DNA of 64,000 nucleotides from Gelidibacter salicanalis (GCF_007997285.1 NZ_VORX01000002.1:1-64000), one strand, 5' to 3'; shown: positions 51,848 to 61,143, numbered from the stretch's first letter. The notes: generated by a model not told the origin, from the sequence alone. Made by a program: numbers and translations.

Positions 51848-52468
51848 ATGGATACACTTACACAGAATCTCTCGACACTACTAGAATTCGGAATTACCAA
51901 TAGTATGCCTTACCCAGCGTATCGGGCCTTGATGGCTGAAATGGTTGCAACACATTCCACCACAGGATTGGATAAAAGCGAGAGTATGGTGGGCTACACA
52001 ATTTTAAATGAGCAGCGTATGAAACGCTGGGATAAAACCTTAAAAGTGTCAGCGGACGCTCAGGAAAAGATTGCAAATTTCAAAGGAGATGTCACTTGGT
52101 TAGTGCTTACGGAGAGCTGGTGCGGCGATGCAGCCCACGTGATTCCGGTGATCAATAAAGTGGCAGAATTACATCCCAATATTGATTTAAAATTGGTATT
52201 GCGTGATGATAATGATGATTTGATGCAGCAGTTTTTGACCAACGGCGGGAAATCTATTCCTAAGTTAATCATGATAGATAATGTATCAGGAACTGTGATT
52301 GATACCTTTGGACCACGTCCAACCGGTGCAACCCAAATGATAGAAGATTATATGAAGGCACATGGCGCTATTACTGATGAGATTAAAGAAAATTTACAGG
52401 GATGGTACAATAAAGATAAAGGTCAGAATACAATTCAGGATTTATTAACCTTATTAGGTGTCGCCTAA
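51848..52468 (+). CDS. Thioredoxin-fold protein with WCGDA motif
   Basis: The 206-residue cytoplasmic protein has a thioredoxin-like domain with LTESWCGDAAHVIPVINKV at about residues 90-108 and the cis-Pro region SIPKLIMID. Only one Cys is present at the active site (C-G-D-A, not C-x-x-C), so classical disulfide exchange is unlikely unless with a resolving partner. A long helical N-terminus (1-80) precedes the domain. The family is known in Bacteroidota and Firmicutes but of undefined function. A terminator-like hairpin follows at 52504. Confidence 0.85.
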   Translation: MDTLTQNLSTLLEFGITNSMPYPAYRALMAEMVATHSTTGLDKSESMVGYTILNEQRMKRWDKTLKVSADAQEKIANFKGDVTWLVLTESWCGDAAHVIPVINKVAELHPNIDLKLVLRDDNDDLMQQFLTNGGKSIPKLIMIDNVSGTVIDTFGPRPTGATQMIEDYMKAHGAITDEIKENLQGWYNKDKGQNTIQDLLTLLGVA

Positions 52469-52503
52469 TTTCTGAATTTTTAATTTCTAGAATTATAAAT
52501 AAT

Positions 52504-52542
52504 GGAGTTTTTATTCTTTTGAAGGATGGAAACTCCTTTTTT
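52504..52542 (+). terminator. Probable terminator of the thioredoxin-fold gene
   Basis: GGAGTTT (52504-52510) pairs with AAACTCC (52530-52536), followed by six Ts. Confidence 0.6.
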
Positions 52543-52560
52543 AATGTTTAGAAACATTAG

Positions 52561-52771
52561 TGTCCGATAAAAATAAATAATAAATTAACAAACTCATTTA
52601 AAGCAAGGGACATTAGAAGATTTCCGAAATGAGACCTTGCATTTTAGAAACTGTTTCTACCGAGAGGGAATGTGCGATTTTAATTTAAATGATCGTTGTT
52701 TGTCAGTTAGTTGTAAACAAGTCTTAATTCTTTATTCTAACAGCGCAGCGGTCTTGATTCTTTATCGGACA
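52561..52771. mobile_element. MITE-like element or IS remnant with 11-bp inverted ends
   Basis: TGTCCGATAAA (52561-52571) and TTTATCGGACA (52761-52771) are perfect terminal inverted repeats of a 211-bp non-coding segment. Inside, GTCTTAATTCTTTATTCT and GTCTTGATTCTTTATC are direct repeats near the right end. No transposase frame is present and no clear target duplication is seen. It fills the gap of about 320 bp between the thioredoxin-fold and TonB-like genes. Confidence 0.6.
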
Positions 52772-52786
52772 ACAATGGTTTAATAA

Positions 52787-53572
52787 CTAATTCTTTCCTT
52801 TAAAATAATAAGTAATAGACCCTATTTGTTTGGTTTTAGAAGCATCTGGACTAAAGCGCGCCTCATTTGCATATTGTAAGGCACTATCAATTAAACATGC
52901 ATTTTTGGATGTAGAGGAATTGTTGACGTAAGCGTCAGTGACTTCGCCAGAAGCATTTACAGTAATATTAATCACTACTTTGCCACTGTCTTCACATAAA
53001 TATACAGGAGGTGGTAAATGTTTGTCCTTCCTATTTACTAAACTATAGGATACACTGCTATTTCTGTTTACAGAAGCATTATCCGCTATAGCGTTGCTAG
53101 CATTATTTCCGTTTGATTTAGCTGCAGCACGTTTTTTCGCAGACCGCAAAGCAATCACATTATTAATTTTACTGTAGGAGGAAAGTTCATTTTCGCTGAC
53201 GGAATTGTCTTCAGTAGATGGTGTGTTATCTACATCGGTGACTTCTTCTGGCACCTCGGTATCTTCAGTTTCAGTTTGTTTGGAATTTTCATTGTGCTCA
53301 TTAGAATTCATTGATCTGAAATTCTTCATCACCTCTTTAAAATCATTGGCCGAGTTGTAAGCCTTATTGGTTTCTGAACTATTGGCATCATTTAGAGCGA
53401 TCTCTTCAAGAAGTTTTTGTTCTTCGGGCGTTGGAGGTGGCGGTAGTTCGTAATAGCTTTCAGCCATAACATTAGCTTGCTTTTTAATGCCAATGGCAAA
53501 CATAGCCAGCACAAGTGTGCCACTAATGAGCGCGGTAATCAATAAAGCTTTATGTCGTTCTATAAGTTCCAA
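52787..53572 (-). CDS. TonB-like energy-transducer/periplasmic protein
   Basis: The 261-residue protein has one N-terminal TM helix (ALLITALISGTLVLAMFAIG), a PPPPTPEE segment, a long Asn/Ser/Glu-rich linker (about 60-170), and a C-terminal domain (about 180-261, VVINITVNASGEVTDAYVNNSSTSKNACLIDSA) of the TonB/AgmX C-terminal type. It could couple to TonB-dependent receptors, but exbB/exbD are not in the window. The organisation fits Bacteroidota TonB paralogues. Single gene. Confidence 0.8.
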   Translation of the reverse strand: MELIERHKALLITALISGTLVLAMFAIGIKKQANVMAESYYELPPPPTPEEQKLLEEIALNDANSSETNKAYNSANDFKEVMKNFRSMNSNEHNENSKQTETEDTEVPEEVTDVDNTPSTEDNSVSENELSSYSKINNVIALRSAKKRAAAKSNGNNASNAIADNASVNRNSSVSYSLVNRKDKHLPPPVYLCEDSGKVVINITVNASGEVTDAYVNNSSTSKNACLIDSALQYANEARFSPDASKTKQIGSITYYFKGKN

Positions 53573-53786
53573 AAAAGAATAATTTTAATAATAAAGTTGC
53601 AGTGCACCAATATATACGTCAAAATAGGAAAAAAAGATCAAATATTAGAGTGTCTTCCTTAGCAAATGGTGCAACATAAGGCTTTCGTAATTGAAATCGA
53701 CTGGTGATTCCTGCTTGACCCACATTCCTATTACTCGTCCATTCATAGATAACGTTCAATGGGGCGATACTATTTGACTGCAAAAA

Positions 53787-54479
53787 TTATTCCGAAGGTA
53801 AAGCTTTGATAAAGTCTTCAACACTTACCGCTTGGGAAACCTCAAAATCGCCAATCTTGGTACGGCGTAAAGCCGACAAATGAGCACCAGAATTGAGCGC
53901 TTTTCCAAAATCGTTGGCCAAGGATCTGATGTAGGTGCCTTTGCTGCACACCGCTCTAAAATGTACTTCTAAATTATCTATATGCGTAATTTCGAACTCA
54001 GAAATATGCACTTGCCGCGATGGAATATCGACAGCTTCTCCCGCGCGTGCAAATTCGTAAAGCCGCTTGCCATCTTTTTTAAGGGCCGAGAATACTGGAG
54101 GAAATTGAGAAATTTCACCGATAAATTGTTGTGTAGCATCGTGGATTAATGATTCCGTGATGTGCGCTGTAGGATAGTTTTGATCGACTTCGGTTTCTAA
54201 ATCATAAGAAGGCGTGGTGCTTCCTAAAACAATTGTTCCCGTATATTCTTTTATCTGGGCTTGAAAACTGTCAATGTTTTTGGTCATTTTGCCCGTGCAA
54301 ATCACCAGTAGACCTGTTGCAAGCGGATCTAAAGTTCCCGCATGTCCTACTTTAATCTTTTTGATGTTAAACGCGCGACGTATCTCCCAGCGCAATTTGT
54401 TAACCACCTGAAAAGAGGTCCAATGTAAAGGTTTGTCAATGAGTAAAACTTGACCTATAAGATAGTCTTCGGCTGTCAA
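53787..54479 (-). CDS. truB: tRNA pseudouridine(55) synthase TruB
   Basis: The 230-residue enzyme makes pseudouridine 55 in the T-loop of tRNAs. It has LIDKPLHWTSFQVVNKLR, the catalytic Asp in VGHAGTLDPLATGLLVICTGKMTK (about 45-68), YEFARAG and CSKGTYIRSLANDFG. It lacks the C-terminal PUA domain of E. coli TruB, as is usual for shorter Bacteroidota forms. It starts 2 nt after uppP, so they are co-transcribed. Confidence 0.95.
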   Translation of the reverse strand: MTAEDYLIGQVLLIDKPLHWTSFQVVNKLRWEIRRAFNIKKIKVGHAGTLDPLATGLLVICTGKMTKNIDSFQAQIKEYTGTIVLGSTTPSYDLETEVDQNYPTAHITESLIHDATQQFIGEISQFPPVFSALKKDGKRLYEFARAGEAVDIPSRQVHISEFEITHIDNLEVHFRAVCSKGTYIRSLANDFGKALNSGAHLSALRRTKIGDFEVSQAVSVEDFIKALPSE

Positions 54480-54481
54480 AA

Positions 54482-55279
54482 TTAGTTGTTATAAAGTGAA
54501 AAGATAATCGCAATCAAACCAACTACGACACAGTAAATGGCAAAATAGGTTAATTTACTTTTCTTAACCAATTTAATCATCCAAGTACAAGCAAACAGTC
54601 CAGATACAAACGCCGCGATAAACCCGACTAAAAGTGGTAATGAACCTGAGCTCTCGTAAGAAATATCACCACTCAACGCATCCTTGGCCATCTTCCCTAA
54701 TATTAAGGGTACCACCATCAAAAATGAAAAGCGTGCTGCCTTACTTTTATCGTTCCCTAAAATAACTGAGGTTGAAATGGTAGCACCAGAACGTGAAATC
54801 CCCGGTAGCATGGCAATAGCCTGTGAGATGCCAATAATAAATGCATTGCTGAAGGTTACTTTTTTGTCCGTGTCTTTCGCTTTATCGGCTAAAAATAAAA
54901 GCACTGCAGTAACTAATAACATGCAACCCACAAATAGAATATTATTTCCAAAAAGCGATTCTAATTCTTCTTCAAATAATAATCCAATCACAACTGCAGG
55001 AATCATGGAGAGGGCAATTTTAGCGGCAAATTGCATATCGTCATTCCATTCAAATTTCAGCATCCCTTGTAAGATGCTCCAAATATCTTTTCTAAAAACA
55101 ACGATGGTACTTAAAGCTGTCGCGAAATGAAGTACTACTGTAAAAAGCAAACTTTCTTTAGGTTCAAAATTATCACCTAAAATAGCCTTTCCAATTTCTA
55201 AATGACCACTGGAAGATACGGGTAGAAATTCCGTAAGACCTTGTATAATGCCTAAAATTATAGCTTCTAATAAATCCAT
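54482..55279 (-). CDS. uppP: Undecaprenyl-diphosphate phosphatase
   Basis: The 265-residue integral membrane protein (BacA/UppP) recycles the lipid carrier for cell-wall synthesis. Signatures are the (E/Q)xxxE-type motif in GIIQGLTEFLPVSSSGHLEI (about 12-31) and PGISRSGATIS (about 158-168). About eight TM helices. The order ftsX-DUF3098-uppP-truB is commonly conserved in Bacteroidota and places cell-division, cell-wall and tRNA genes together. Confidence 0.96.
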   Translation of the reverse strand: MDLLEAIILGIIQGLTEFLPVSSSGHLEIGKAILGDNFEPKESLLFTVVLHFATALSTIVVFRKDIWSILQGMLKFEWNDDMQFAAKIALSMIPAVVIGLLFEEELESLFGNNILFVGCMLLVTAVLLFLADKAKDTDKKVTFSNAFIIGISQAIAMLPGISRSGATISTSVILGNDKSKAARFSFLMVVPLILGKMAKDALSGDISYESSGSLPLLVGFIAAFVSGLFACTWMIKLVKKSKLTYFAIYCVVVGLIAIIFSLYNN

Positions 55280-55346
55280 GATGTATTCGGGTTATATGTA
55301 AGGAAAATCCAAAATAGAGACTTCGGAATATGAAAAATTGTAGGGT

Positions 55347-55616
55347 TTAGGTATTTGGTGTGCTGTTCTTGTCCGGATTTAATAAAATGGCGTATATCTG
55401 AATACCAAAACCAATGAGGACTAACGTGGGTGCTAATCTGATGCGTCTCCAATTAAAAATTTCGGGATTGAAAACATTGGGATCGTCACTTCCACCACCT
55501 GACATCAATATGAAACCAAGAGCGATGATTCCCAAGCCAATCAGCATGAATTTATAATTCTTTCTTCCAAAAATAAAATTGTTGTTGGCGCTTTCTTTGC
55601 GTTTTTTTTCTCCCAT
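55347..55616 (-). CDS. DUF3098 membrane protein
   Basis: With the start at ATG 55616 (MGEKKRKESANNNFIFGRKNYKFMLIG) the product has 89 residues and two TM helices (about 25-41 and 62-80) separated by a short loop (GGGSDDPNVFNPEIF). It matches DUF3098, found between ftsX and uppP in Bacteroidota. The conserved position suggests a role in the cell envelope or division, but this is unproven. A 445-bp gap with repeats separates it from ftsX. Confidence 0.85.
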   Translation of the reverse strand: MGEKKRKESANNNFIFGRKNYKFMLIGLGIIALGFILMSGGGSDDPNVFNPEIFNWRRIRLAPTLVLIGFGIQIYAILLNPDKNSTPNT

Positions 55617-55732
55617 GACAGTTGCAATACTAGTAAGGTGCAAATTAACGGTTTTATTTAAAACTTTTCGTTAATAGTATCTAAATACTTAGCTATTGCT
55701 CAGGCGTTACAAATTCATAAAACTGCCATGCC

Positions 55733-55957
55733 CGTCAGTTCGAGTGTTTTTAAAGAACGTGCCAGAGCACGTTTTTTAAAAATGTATCGAGAACCGAGTG
55801 CGTTCATAATTTTCTTGAGCACGTTTTTTAAAAATGTATCGAGAACCGAGTGCGTTCATAATTTTCTTGAGCACGTTTTTTAAAAATGTATCAAGAACCG
55901 AGTGCGTTCATAATTTTCTTGAGCACGTTTTTTAAAAATGTATAATGAGAACCTCGC
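55733..55957. repeat. Hairpin repeat with 52-bp period, third stem type of the array family
   Basis: The leftmost copy has the end motif GTCAGTTCGAGTG (55733-55745), then a 16-bp stem TTTTTAAAGAACGTGC/GCACGTTTTTTAAAAA (one G-T pair) with a CAGA loop, then TGTATCGAGAACC. The right half (GAGCACG to TTTTCTT) then recurs at 55765, 55817, 55869 and 55921, exactly 52 bp apart. It lies between ftsX and the DUF3098 gene. No gene is seen in this stretch of about 440 bp. Confidence 0.88.
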
Positions 55958-56061
55958 GTTTTAATAAAGCCTACCTAAAAGATTCCATAAAGTCAGTCCA
56001 ATCGCTGAAACATTGTAGAGGCGGCGATCACTATATTATTTGAAAAATGAAACAATCGTTT

Positions 56062-56940
56062 TTAATAATACAAAGCATCCGTTTTCAAGTTCAAGAAACG
56101 TTGCGTTGCAATAAAGGTGCTGATCCAGGTGATAAGAATTCCCAAAATGAAAATTGCCGCAAAGAATCCTCCAAGAAGGATGGGGTTAGATAATAATTGG
56201 AGTTCGGCAAAAGTTTGGTTGAGATAATACAAAACAATGCCCATTCCGATTAGAGCAATGATAGCACCTATAATTCCGAGTTGAACGCTTTTATAGATGA
56301 AAGGTCGGCGAATAAAAGATTTTGTCGCGCCTACCATTTGCATCGTTTTAATGATGAATCGCTTAGAATACACTGCAAGTCGGATGGAACTATTAATCAA
56401 TAAAACGGCAATAAGTGTAAAAATCGCACTAATGACCAAAACCCAAAAAGTGATTTTTTTAACGTTGTCATTCATCAACTCTACCAAATCATTGTCATAT
56501 CGAATTTCTTCAATAAATTTTTTTGTGGACAAGTCTTCGATGATTGAGGTTAAGGTTTCTGTCGTGACATAATCGGCTTTTAAATGCACATCAATAGAAT
56601 TTTGCAGCGGATTATAGCCCACAAAATCCATAAAATCTTCACCAGTTTCAGCTTTCATTGATTCGGCAGCGGCTTCCTTCGAGACATATTCTGTACTTTT
56701 GGTGTATTCGGCCATGGCCAAACTTTTTTCGAGCTGATTGACTTCTACTTCTTTTGCAGAATCGTTTAAATAGATAGTCACAACCACTTGTTCTTTAAAA
56801 TGATCCGCAACTTTTTTGGCGTTCAGGACCAAAAGTCCTAAACAGCCCAGTAAGAATAAAACCAAGGCAATACTAATTACCACAGAAAAGTAAGATGATA
56901 TTAACTTGCGTTTCTGATACCTATCAAAAGATGTGCTCAT
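56062..56940 (-). CDS. ftsX: Cell-division ABC transporter permease FtsX
   Basis: The 292-residue protein has the FtsX topology: an N-terminal TM helix (about 18-39), an extracytoplasmic domain (40-165, VVTIYLNDSAKEVEVNQLE), then three C-terminal helices (about 168-190, 220-240, 258-280). It pairs with FtsE to activate cell-wall hydrolases at the septum; ftsE is not in the window. The start at ATG 56940 (MSTSFDRYQKRK) fits the family. Confidence 0.92.
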   Translation of the reverse strand: MSTSFDRYQKRKLISSYFSVVISIALVLFLLGCLGLLVLNAKKVADHFKEQVVVTIYLNDSAKEVEVNQLEKSLAMAEYTKSTEYVSKEAAAESMKAETGEDFMDFVGYNPLQNSIDVHLKADYVTTETLTSIIEDLSTKKFIEEIRYDNDLVELMNDNVKKITFWVLVISAIFTLIAVLLINSSIRLAVYSKRFIIKTMQMVGATKSFIRRPFIYKSVQLGIIGAIIALIGMGIVLYYLNQTFAELQLLSNPILLGGFFAAIFILGILITWISTFIATQRFLNLKTDALYY

Positions 56941-57200
56941 ACAATTTTTTAGTTGAAGTTGTAAAAATATAAAAGAATTCTGTTACCTTAAGGTTTACGG
57001 CATTTAAAATTTTAAAAGGACTCTGAATAGCTGATACTAAATGTCAATATCATCTTTTTAGAATCTTAACGCACCAATTCAGCACAATTAAAGATATCGA
57101 ATAGCGTAAAATATTTATTTTTGCCGTTTTGTAATTTGAAAAAAACAATAAACGGTGATACTTTCAGTTACTAGATAAACACTTTTTTAACCAATTTAGT

Positions 57201-57755
57201 ATGAAGAAAATAATGATTGTTGCGGTTATAGTGGTATTGAGTTGTTCACAATATGGCCATGCACAGGATATAAATTTTGGGGCAAAAGGTGGTTTGAATC
57301 TGGCTAACCTAAATGGCGCTATGGATAACAGAGGCAACATGGTAAATTTTCATGTAGGTGTTATGACGGAATTTGTCTTTAGAAGAGGTCTTTTTGGTAT
57401 TCAACCTGAACTTTTGTATTCTAGACAAGGCGCGAATAGCGGTAGCGTTTACATCACAAGTTTAGATTATATTTCAGCACCCATAATGTTTAAGTTTTTT
57501 ATTCTTGAAAAACTTAGTTTGGATATTGGTCCACAAACCTCTTTTCTTATCTACGATAAACACGAACATTCCGAGAAGCCTAATTTTAAAAAGGAAACTG
57601 GTGCCAATCCTATTGATTTTGGACTGAATATCGGAATTGGGTATAACCTCGATCGCTATTTATTTGCTCATATACGTTACAATCTTGGAATTAATACTGT
57701 TTACGGCGATTTCAAGAATAGTGTAGTTCAGTTTTCTTTAGGATATAAATTATAA
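57201..57755 (+). CDS. PorT-like outer-membrane beta-barrel protein
   Basis: The 184-residue product has a signal peptide (IMIVAVIVVLSCSQYGHAQ) and an eight-stranded OMP_b-brl_2-type barrel: INFGAKGGLNLANLNG, GVMTEFVFRRGLFGIQPELLYSRQG, ISAPIMFKFF, DFGLNIGIGYNL, and a terminal VVQFSLGYKL. PorT-like proteins are common in Bacteroidota, a few linked to type IX secretion; this one is too generic to assign. It is followed by a terminator at 57776. Confidence 0.85.
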   Translation: MKKIMIVAVIVVLSCSQYGHAQDINFGAKGGLNLANLNGAMDNRGNMVNFHVGVMTEFVFRRGLFGIQPELLYSRQGANSGSVYITSLDYISAPIMFKFFILEKLSLDIGPQTSFLIYDKHEHSEKPNFKKETGANPIDFGLNIGIGYNLDRYLFAHIRYNLGINTVYGDFKNSVVQFSLGYKL

Positions 57756-57775
57756 TTAAAACATTATAATTATAG

Positions 57776-57806
57776 AGCGTGCTGAAAATTCAGGACGCTT
57801 TTTTTT
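57776..57806 (+). terminator. Terminator of the OMP gene
   Basis: AGCGT (57776-57780) pairs with ACGCT (57795-57799), with inner CTGA/TCAG and one G-G mismatch, followed by a run of Ts. Confidence 0.75.
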
Positions 57807-57854
57807 GTTTGAATAGTTGTACACTGTTTAATAGGCAGTATGAGCTCTAATTCT

Positions 57855-57862
57855 TAAATTTG
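57855..57862 (+). promoter_or_regulatory. Possible -7 element of leuS
   Basis: TAAATTTG matches the consensus; the leader to the ATG would be about 170 nt. No -33 element at the right spacing. Confidence 0.35.
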
Positions 57863-58037
57863 CGCCTCTAAATTGGTGTAAGTTGCAGCCTTATCTGTGG
57901 ATAAGTAAACTTTACGGTCAATGCATAATTGCAATCAATTTTAGAGACTTAGGTGTTTTCTATAATTCTCCGGAAAATGAATCAGTTAACACTAGTGATG
58001 AAAAATAAATTAAATACCTGTATCTGTAGGCGTTCAT

Positions 58038-61000
58038 ATGAATTACAACTTCAACGAGATAGAAAAGAAATGGCAAGACCATTGGGCTAAACAACAAACC
58101 TTTAAAGCCAAAAACACGAGTGATCTTCCAAAGTATTATGTGCTAGACATGTTTCCGTACCCAAGTGGAGCCGGTTTGCATGTGGGGCACCCATTAGGCT
58201 ATATTGCGAGCGATATTTATGCGCGTTACAAGCGGCACAAAGGGTTTAATGTGTTGCATCCGCAAGGTTATGACAGCTTTGGGTTGCCAGCAGAACAATA
58301 CGCAATTCAGACAGGGCAGCATCCTGCAGTTACTACTGAAGAGAATATTAAAACCTATCGTCGTCAACTCGATCAAATTGGATTTTCATTTGATTGGAGC
58401 CGAGAGGTGAGAACTTCAGATCCGTCGTATTATAAATGGACCCAATGGATTTTTATTCAGCTGTTTGAATCTTGGTACAACATTGATTCTAACAGAGCGG
58501 AATCTATTGATACCTTAATCTCTGTATTCACTGCTGAAGGGAATGCCAAGGTCAATGCGGTCTGCGATGATGCTATCAGCCTGTTTTCGGCGGCAGATTG
58601 GAATTCATTTTCATCAAAAGAACAACAAGAAATCCTTTTAAAATACCGTTTGACCTATTTAGCGGAAACTGAAGTTAACTGGTGTCCCGCTTTAGGAACT
58701 GTTTTGGCCAATGATGAAATTGTCAATGGCGTTTCAGAACGTGGCGGTCATGCCGTCATGCGAAAGAAAATGACCCAATGGAGCATGCGTATTTCTGCTT
58801 ATGCGGAGCGCTTACTAAAAGGTTTAGATCAGATTGACTGGACAGATTCCTTAAAAGAGAGCCAACGCAATTGGATAGGGAAATCTGTGGGAGCTACTGT
58901 AAAGTTTAAGGTTATTCCTAATGACACCGCGAGCGTTGAGGGGGAATTACATCAAATTCCAGTATTTACAACCCGACCGGACACCATTTTTGGAGTCAGT
59001 TTTATGACCTTGGCACCAGAGCATGATTTGGTTTCGCAAATTACTACGGACGACCACAAAGCGGAAGTAGAAGCCTATATCAAAGCTACAGCAAAACGTA
59101 GTGAACGCGATCGGATAGCTGATGTTAAAACCATTACAGGAGCGTTTACCGGAGCATATGCAGAGCATCCCTTTACAAAAGAACCAATTCCCGTATGGAT
59201 TGGCGATTATGTGTTAGCTGGCTACGGAACAGGTGCAGTTATGTCAGTACCATGTGGTGATCAGCGAGACTACGACTTTGCAAAACATTTTAATATTCCG
59301 ATACCTAATATTTTTGAAGGCATTGACATTTCTGAAGAAGCCTATGGCGCGAAGGACAACGTCATCATCGCTAATTCTGATTTTTTGAACGGATTGTCGT
59401 ATAAAGAAGCCACTAAGAAAGCTATTGTAGCGCTTGAGAAATTAGAGCAAGGGGAAGGAAAAACCAACTACCGATTACGTGGTGCTGTATTTTCACGTCA
59501 GCGATATTGGGGAGAACCATTCCCAGTGTATTACGTTAACGACATGCCGCAAATGATTGCTAAAGAACATTTGCCGATTCGTTTGCCAGAAATAGAAAAA
59601 TACTTGCCCACTGAAACAGGGGAGCCGCCGTTAGGTCGCGCTGATGTTTGGGCGTGGTGCACAGAAACCAACACTGTTGTTGCCAATACTAAAGTAAACA
59701 ACACAACGATTTTTCCGTTGGAGTTGAACACGATGCCAGGTTGGGCAGGAAGTTCTTGGTATTTCTTCAGATATATGGATGCTCAAAACGATGCCGTTTT
59801 TGCAAGTGAAAATGCCTTAAACTATTGGGAAAGTGTTGATTTATATATTGGAGGAAGTGAGCACGCTACTGGCCATTTATTATATTCTCGTTTTTGGGTA
59901 AAATTCTTAAAAGACAGAGGGTTTGTCAAAATTGAAGAGCCTTTTAAAAAGCTAATCAATCAGGGGATGATTTTGGGGACGAGCGCTTTTATGTATCGAT
60001 TGAGCTACATTTATATTAATGAATCTGAGATAGATGAAACAGGAACTGAATTTTTATTTAAATTAAAGAATATTTATATATCAAGTTCAGAATCTCTTAA
60101 CAATAATGAGTTTCAATCAAATATCGATTATTTAGGAAAGTTAAAGAGTACACTCAAAGAAATTGCTGGATTATCGAATAACAATAATTTAGAAGACTTA
60201 ACCATTATTCCTTTACCAATTCATGTGAAGGTACAATATGTAAACGCATCAAATGAATTAGACATCCCGGGCTTAAAAAATGACAGTGAATTTGGTGAAG
60301 ATTATAAAAACGCCATTTTTATTAGTGATGATGGAGGAATTATTTCTTTAGATGGCGATTCATCTGACGTATTTAAAGTCTCTCGCGAAGTCGAAAAAAT
60401 GTCCAAATCTAAATATAACGTGGTCAATCCAGATCAGATTGTAACCGATTATGGAGCGGATAGTCTGCGGTTATATGAGATGTTCCTGGGGCCATTAGAA
60501 CAAGCAAAACCTTGGAATACTGCCGGCATTACCGGCGTACATGGGTTTCTGAAAAAACTATGGAAATTGTATATGGGCGAAGATGGCTTAAATATTACTG
60601 AGGCTACACCAACCAAAGACAATCTTAAGACCCTTCATAAAACCATTAAAAAAGTTGAGGAAGACATCGAAAGTTTTTCGTTCAACACTTCTGTTTCAAC
60701 CTTTATGATTGCGGTAAATGAATTAATCGCTCAGAAATGCACAAGTAAGGAAATATTAGAACCATTTTTAGTGTTATTATCACCTTATGCGCCGCATATT
60801 ACGGAGGAGTTATGGCATCAATTAGGACATCAGCATTCGATTTCTACCACACCTTTTCCAGAATTTGATGCTCAGCATTTGGTAGAAAGCAGTAAAAATT
60901 ATCCCATTTCATTCAATGGAAAAATGAAATTCACTTTAGAGTTGCCCATGGAGATGCAAAAAGAGGATATCGAAAAAACCGTCATGGCCCATGAAAAAAC

Positions 61001-61076
61001 GATTGCACATTTAGAGGGTAGAACTCCTAAAAAAGTAATCATCATTCCTGGAAAAATCGTGAATATTGTAGGTTAA
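58038..61076 (+). CDS. leuS: Leucyl-tRNA synthetase
   Basis: The 1012-residue class I synthetase has HVGH at residues 48-51, the editing domain (about 290-450, including TTRPDTIFGV and GDYVLAGYGTGAVMSVPCGDQRD), YWGEPFPVYY, SEHATGHLLYSRFW and KMSKS at 787-791. It is some 60-80 residues longer than I recall for relatives: residues about 653-760, just before KMSKS, hold an Asn/Ser-rich, AT-rich stretch (SSSESLNNNEFQSN, SNNNNLEDL). The rest of the catalytic core is intact. Confidence 0.95.
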   Translation: MNYNFNEIEKKWQDHWAKQQTFKAKNTSDLPKYYVLDMFPYPSGAGLHVGHPLGYIASDIYARYKRHKGFNVLHPQGYDSFGLPAEQYAIQTGQHPAVTTEENIKTYRRQLDQIGFSFDWSREVRTSDPSYYKWTQWIFIQLFESWYNIDSNRAESIDTLISVFTAEGNAKVNAVCDDAISLFSAADWNSFSSKEQQEILLKYRLTYLAETEVNWCPALGTVLANDEIVNGVSERGGHAVMRKKMTQWSMRISAYAERLLKGLDQIDWTDSLKESQRNWIGKSVGATVKFKVIPNDTASVEGELHQIPVFTTRPDTIFGVSFMTLAPEHDLVSQITTDDHKAEVEAYIKATAKRSERDRIADVKTITGAFTGAYAEHPFTKEPIPVWIGDYVLAGYGTGAVMSVPCGDQRDYDFAKHFNIPIPNIFEGIDISEEAYGAKDNVIIANSDFLNGLSYKEATKKAIVALEKLEQGEGKTNYRLRGAVFSRQRYWGEPFPVYYVNDMPQMIAKEHLPIRLPEIEKYLPTETGEPPLGRADVWAWCTETNTVVANTKVNNTTIFPLELNTMPGWAGSSWYFFRYMDAQNDAVFASENALNYWESVDLYIGGSEHATGHLLYSRFWVKFLKDRGFVKIEEPFKKLINQGMILGTSAFMYRLSYIYINESEIDETGTEFLFKLKNIYISSSESLNNNEFQSNIDYLGKLKSTLKEIAGLSNNNNLEDLTIIPLPIHVKVQYVNASNELDIPGLKNDSEFGEDYKNAIFISDDGGIISLDGDSSDVFKVSREVEKMSKSKYNVVNPDQIVTDYGADSLRLYEMFLGPLEQAKPWNTAGITGVHGFLKKLWKLYMGEDGLNITEATPTKDNLKTLHKTIKKVEEDIESFSFNTSVSTFMIAVNELIAQKCTSKEILEPFLVLLSPYAPHITEELWHQLGHQHSISTTPFPEFDAQHLVESSKNYPISFNGKMKFTLELPMEMQKEDIEKTVMAHEKTIAHLEGRTPKKVIIIPGKIVNIVG

Positions 61077-61112
61077 AAAGCTTTTAAATTCTGGTCTTTT
61101 TCAAGAGGGAGT

Positions 61113-61143
61113 GGCTTCTGTTTTAGTATAAAAAACGGAAGCC
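61113..61143 (+). terminator. Hairpin after leuS
   Basis: GGCTTCTGTTTT (61113-61124) pairs with AAAACGGAAGCC (61132-61143), one wobble pair. No T run follows, so termination is uncertain. Confidence 0.45.

Noticed and set aside
54684-55130. 148-codon plus-strand ORF inside uppP
   Set aside because: Antisense shadow of an intact membrane-protein gene.
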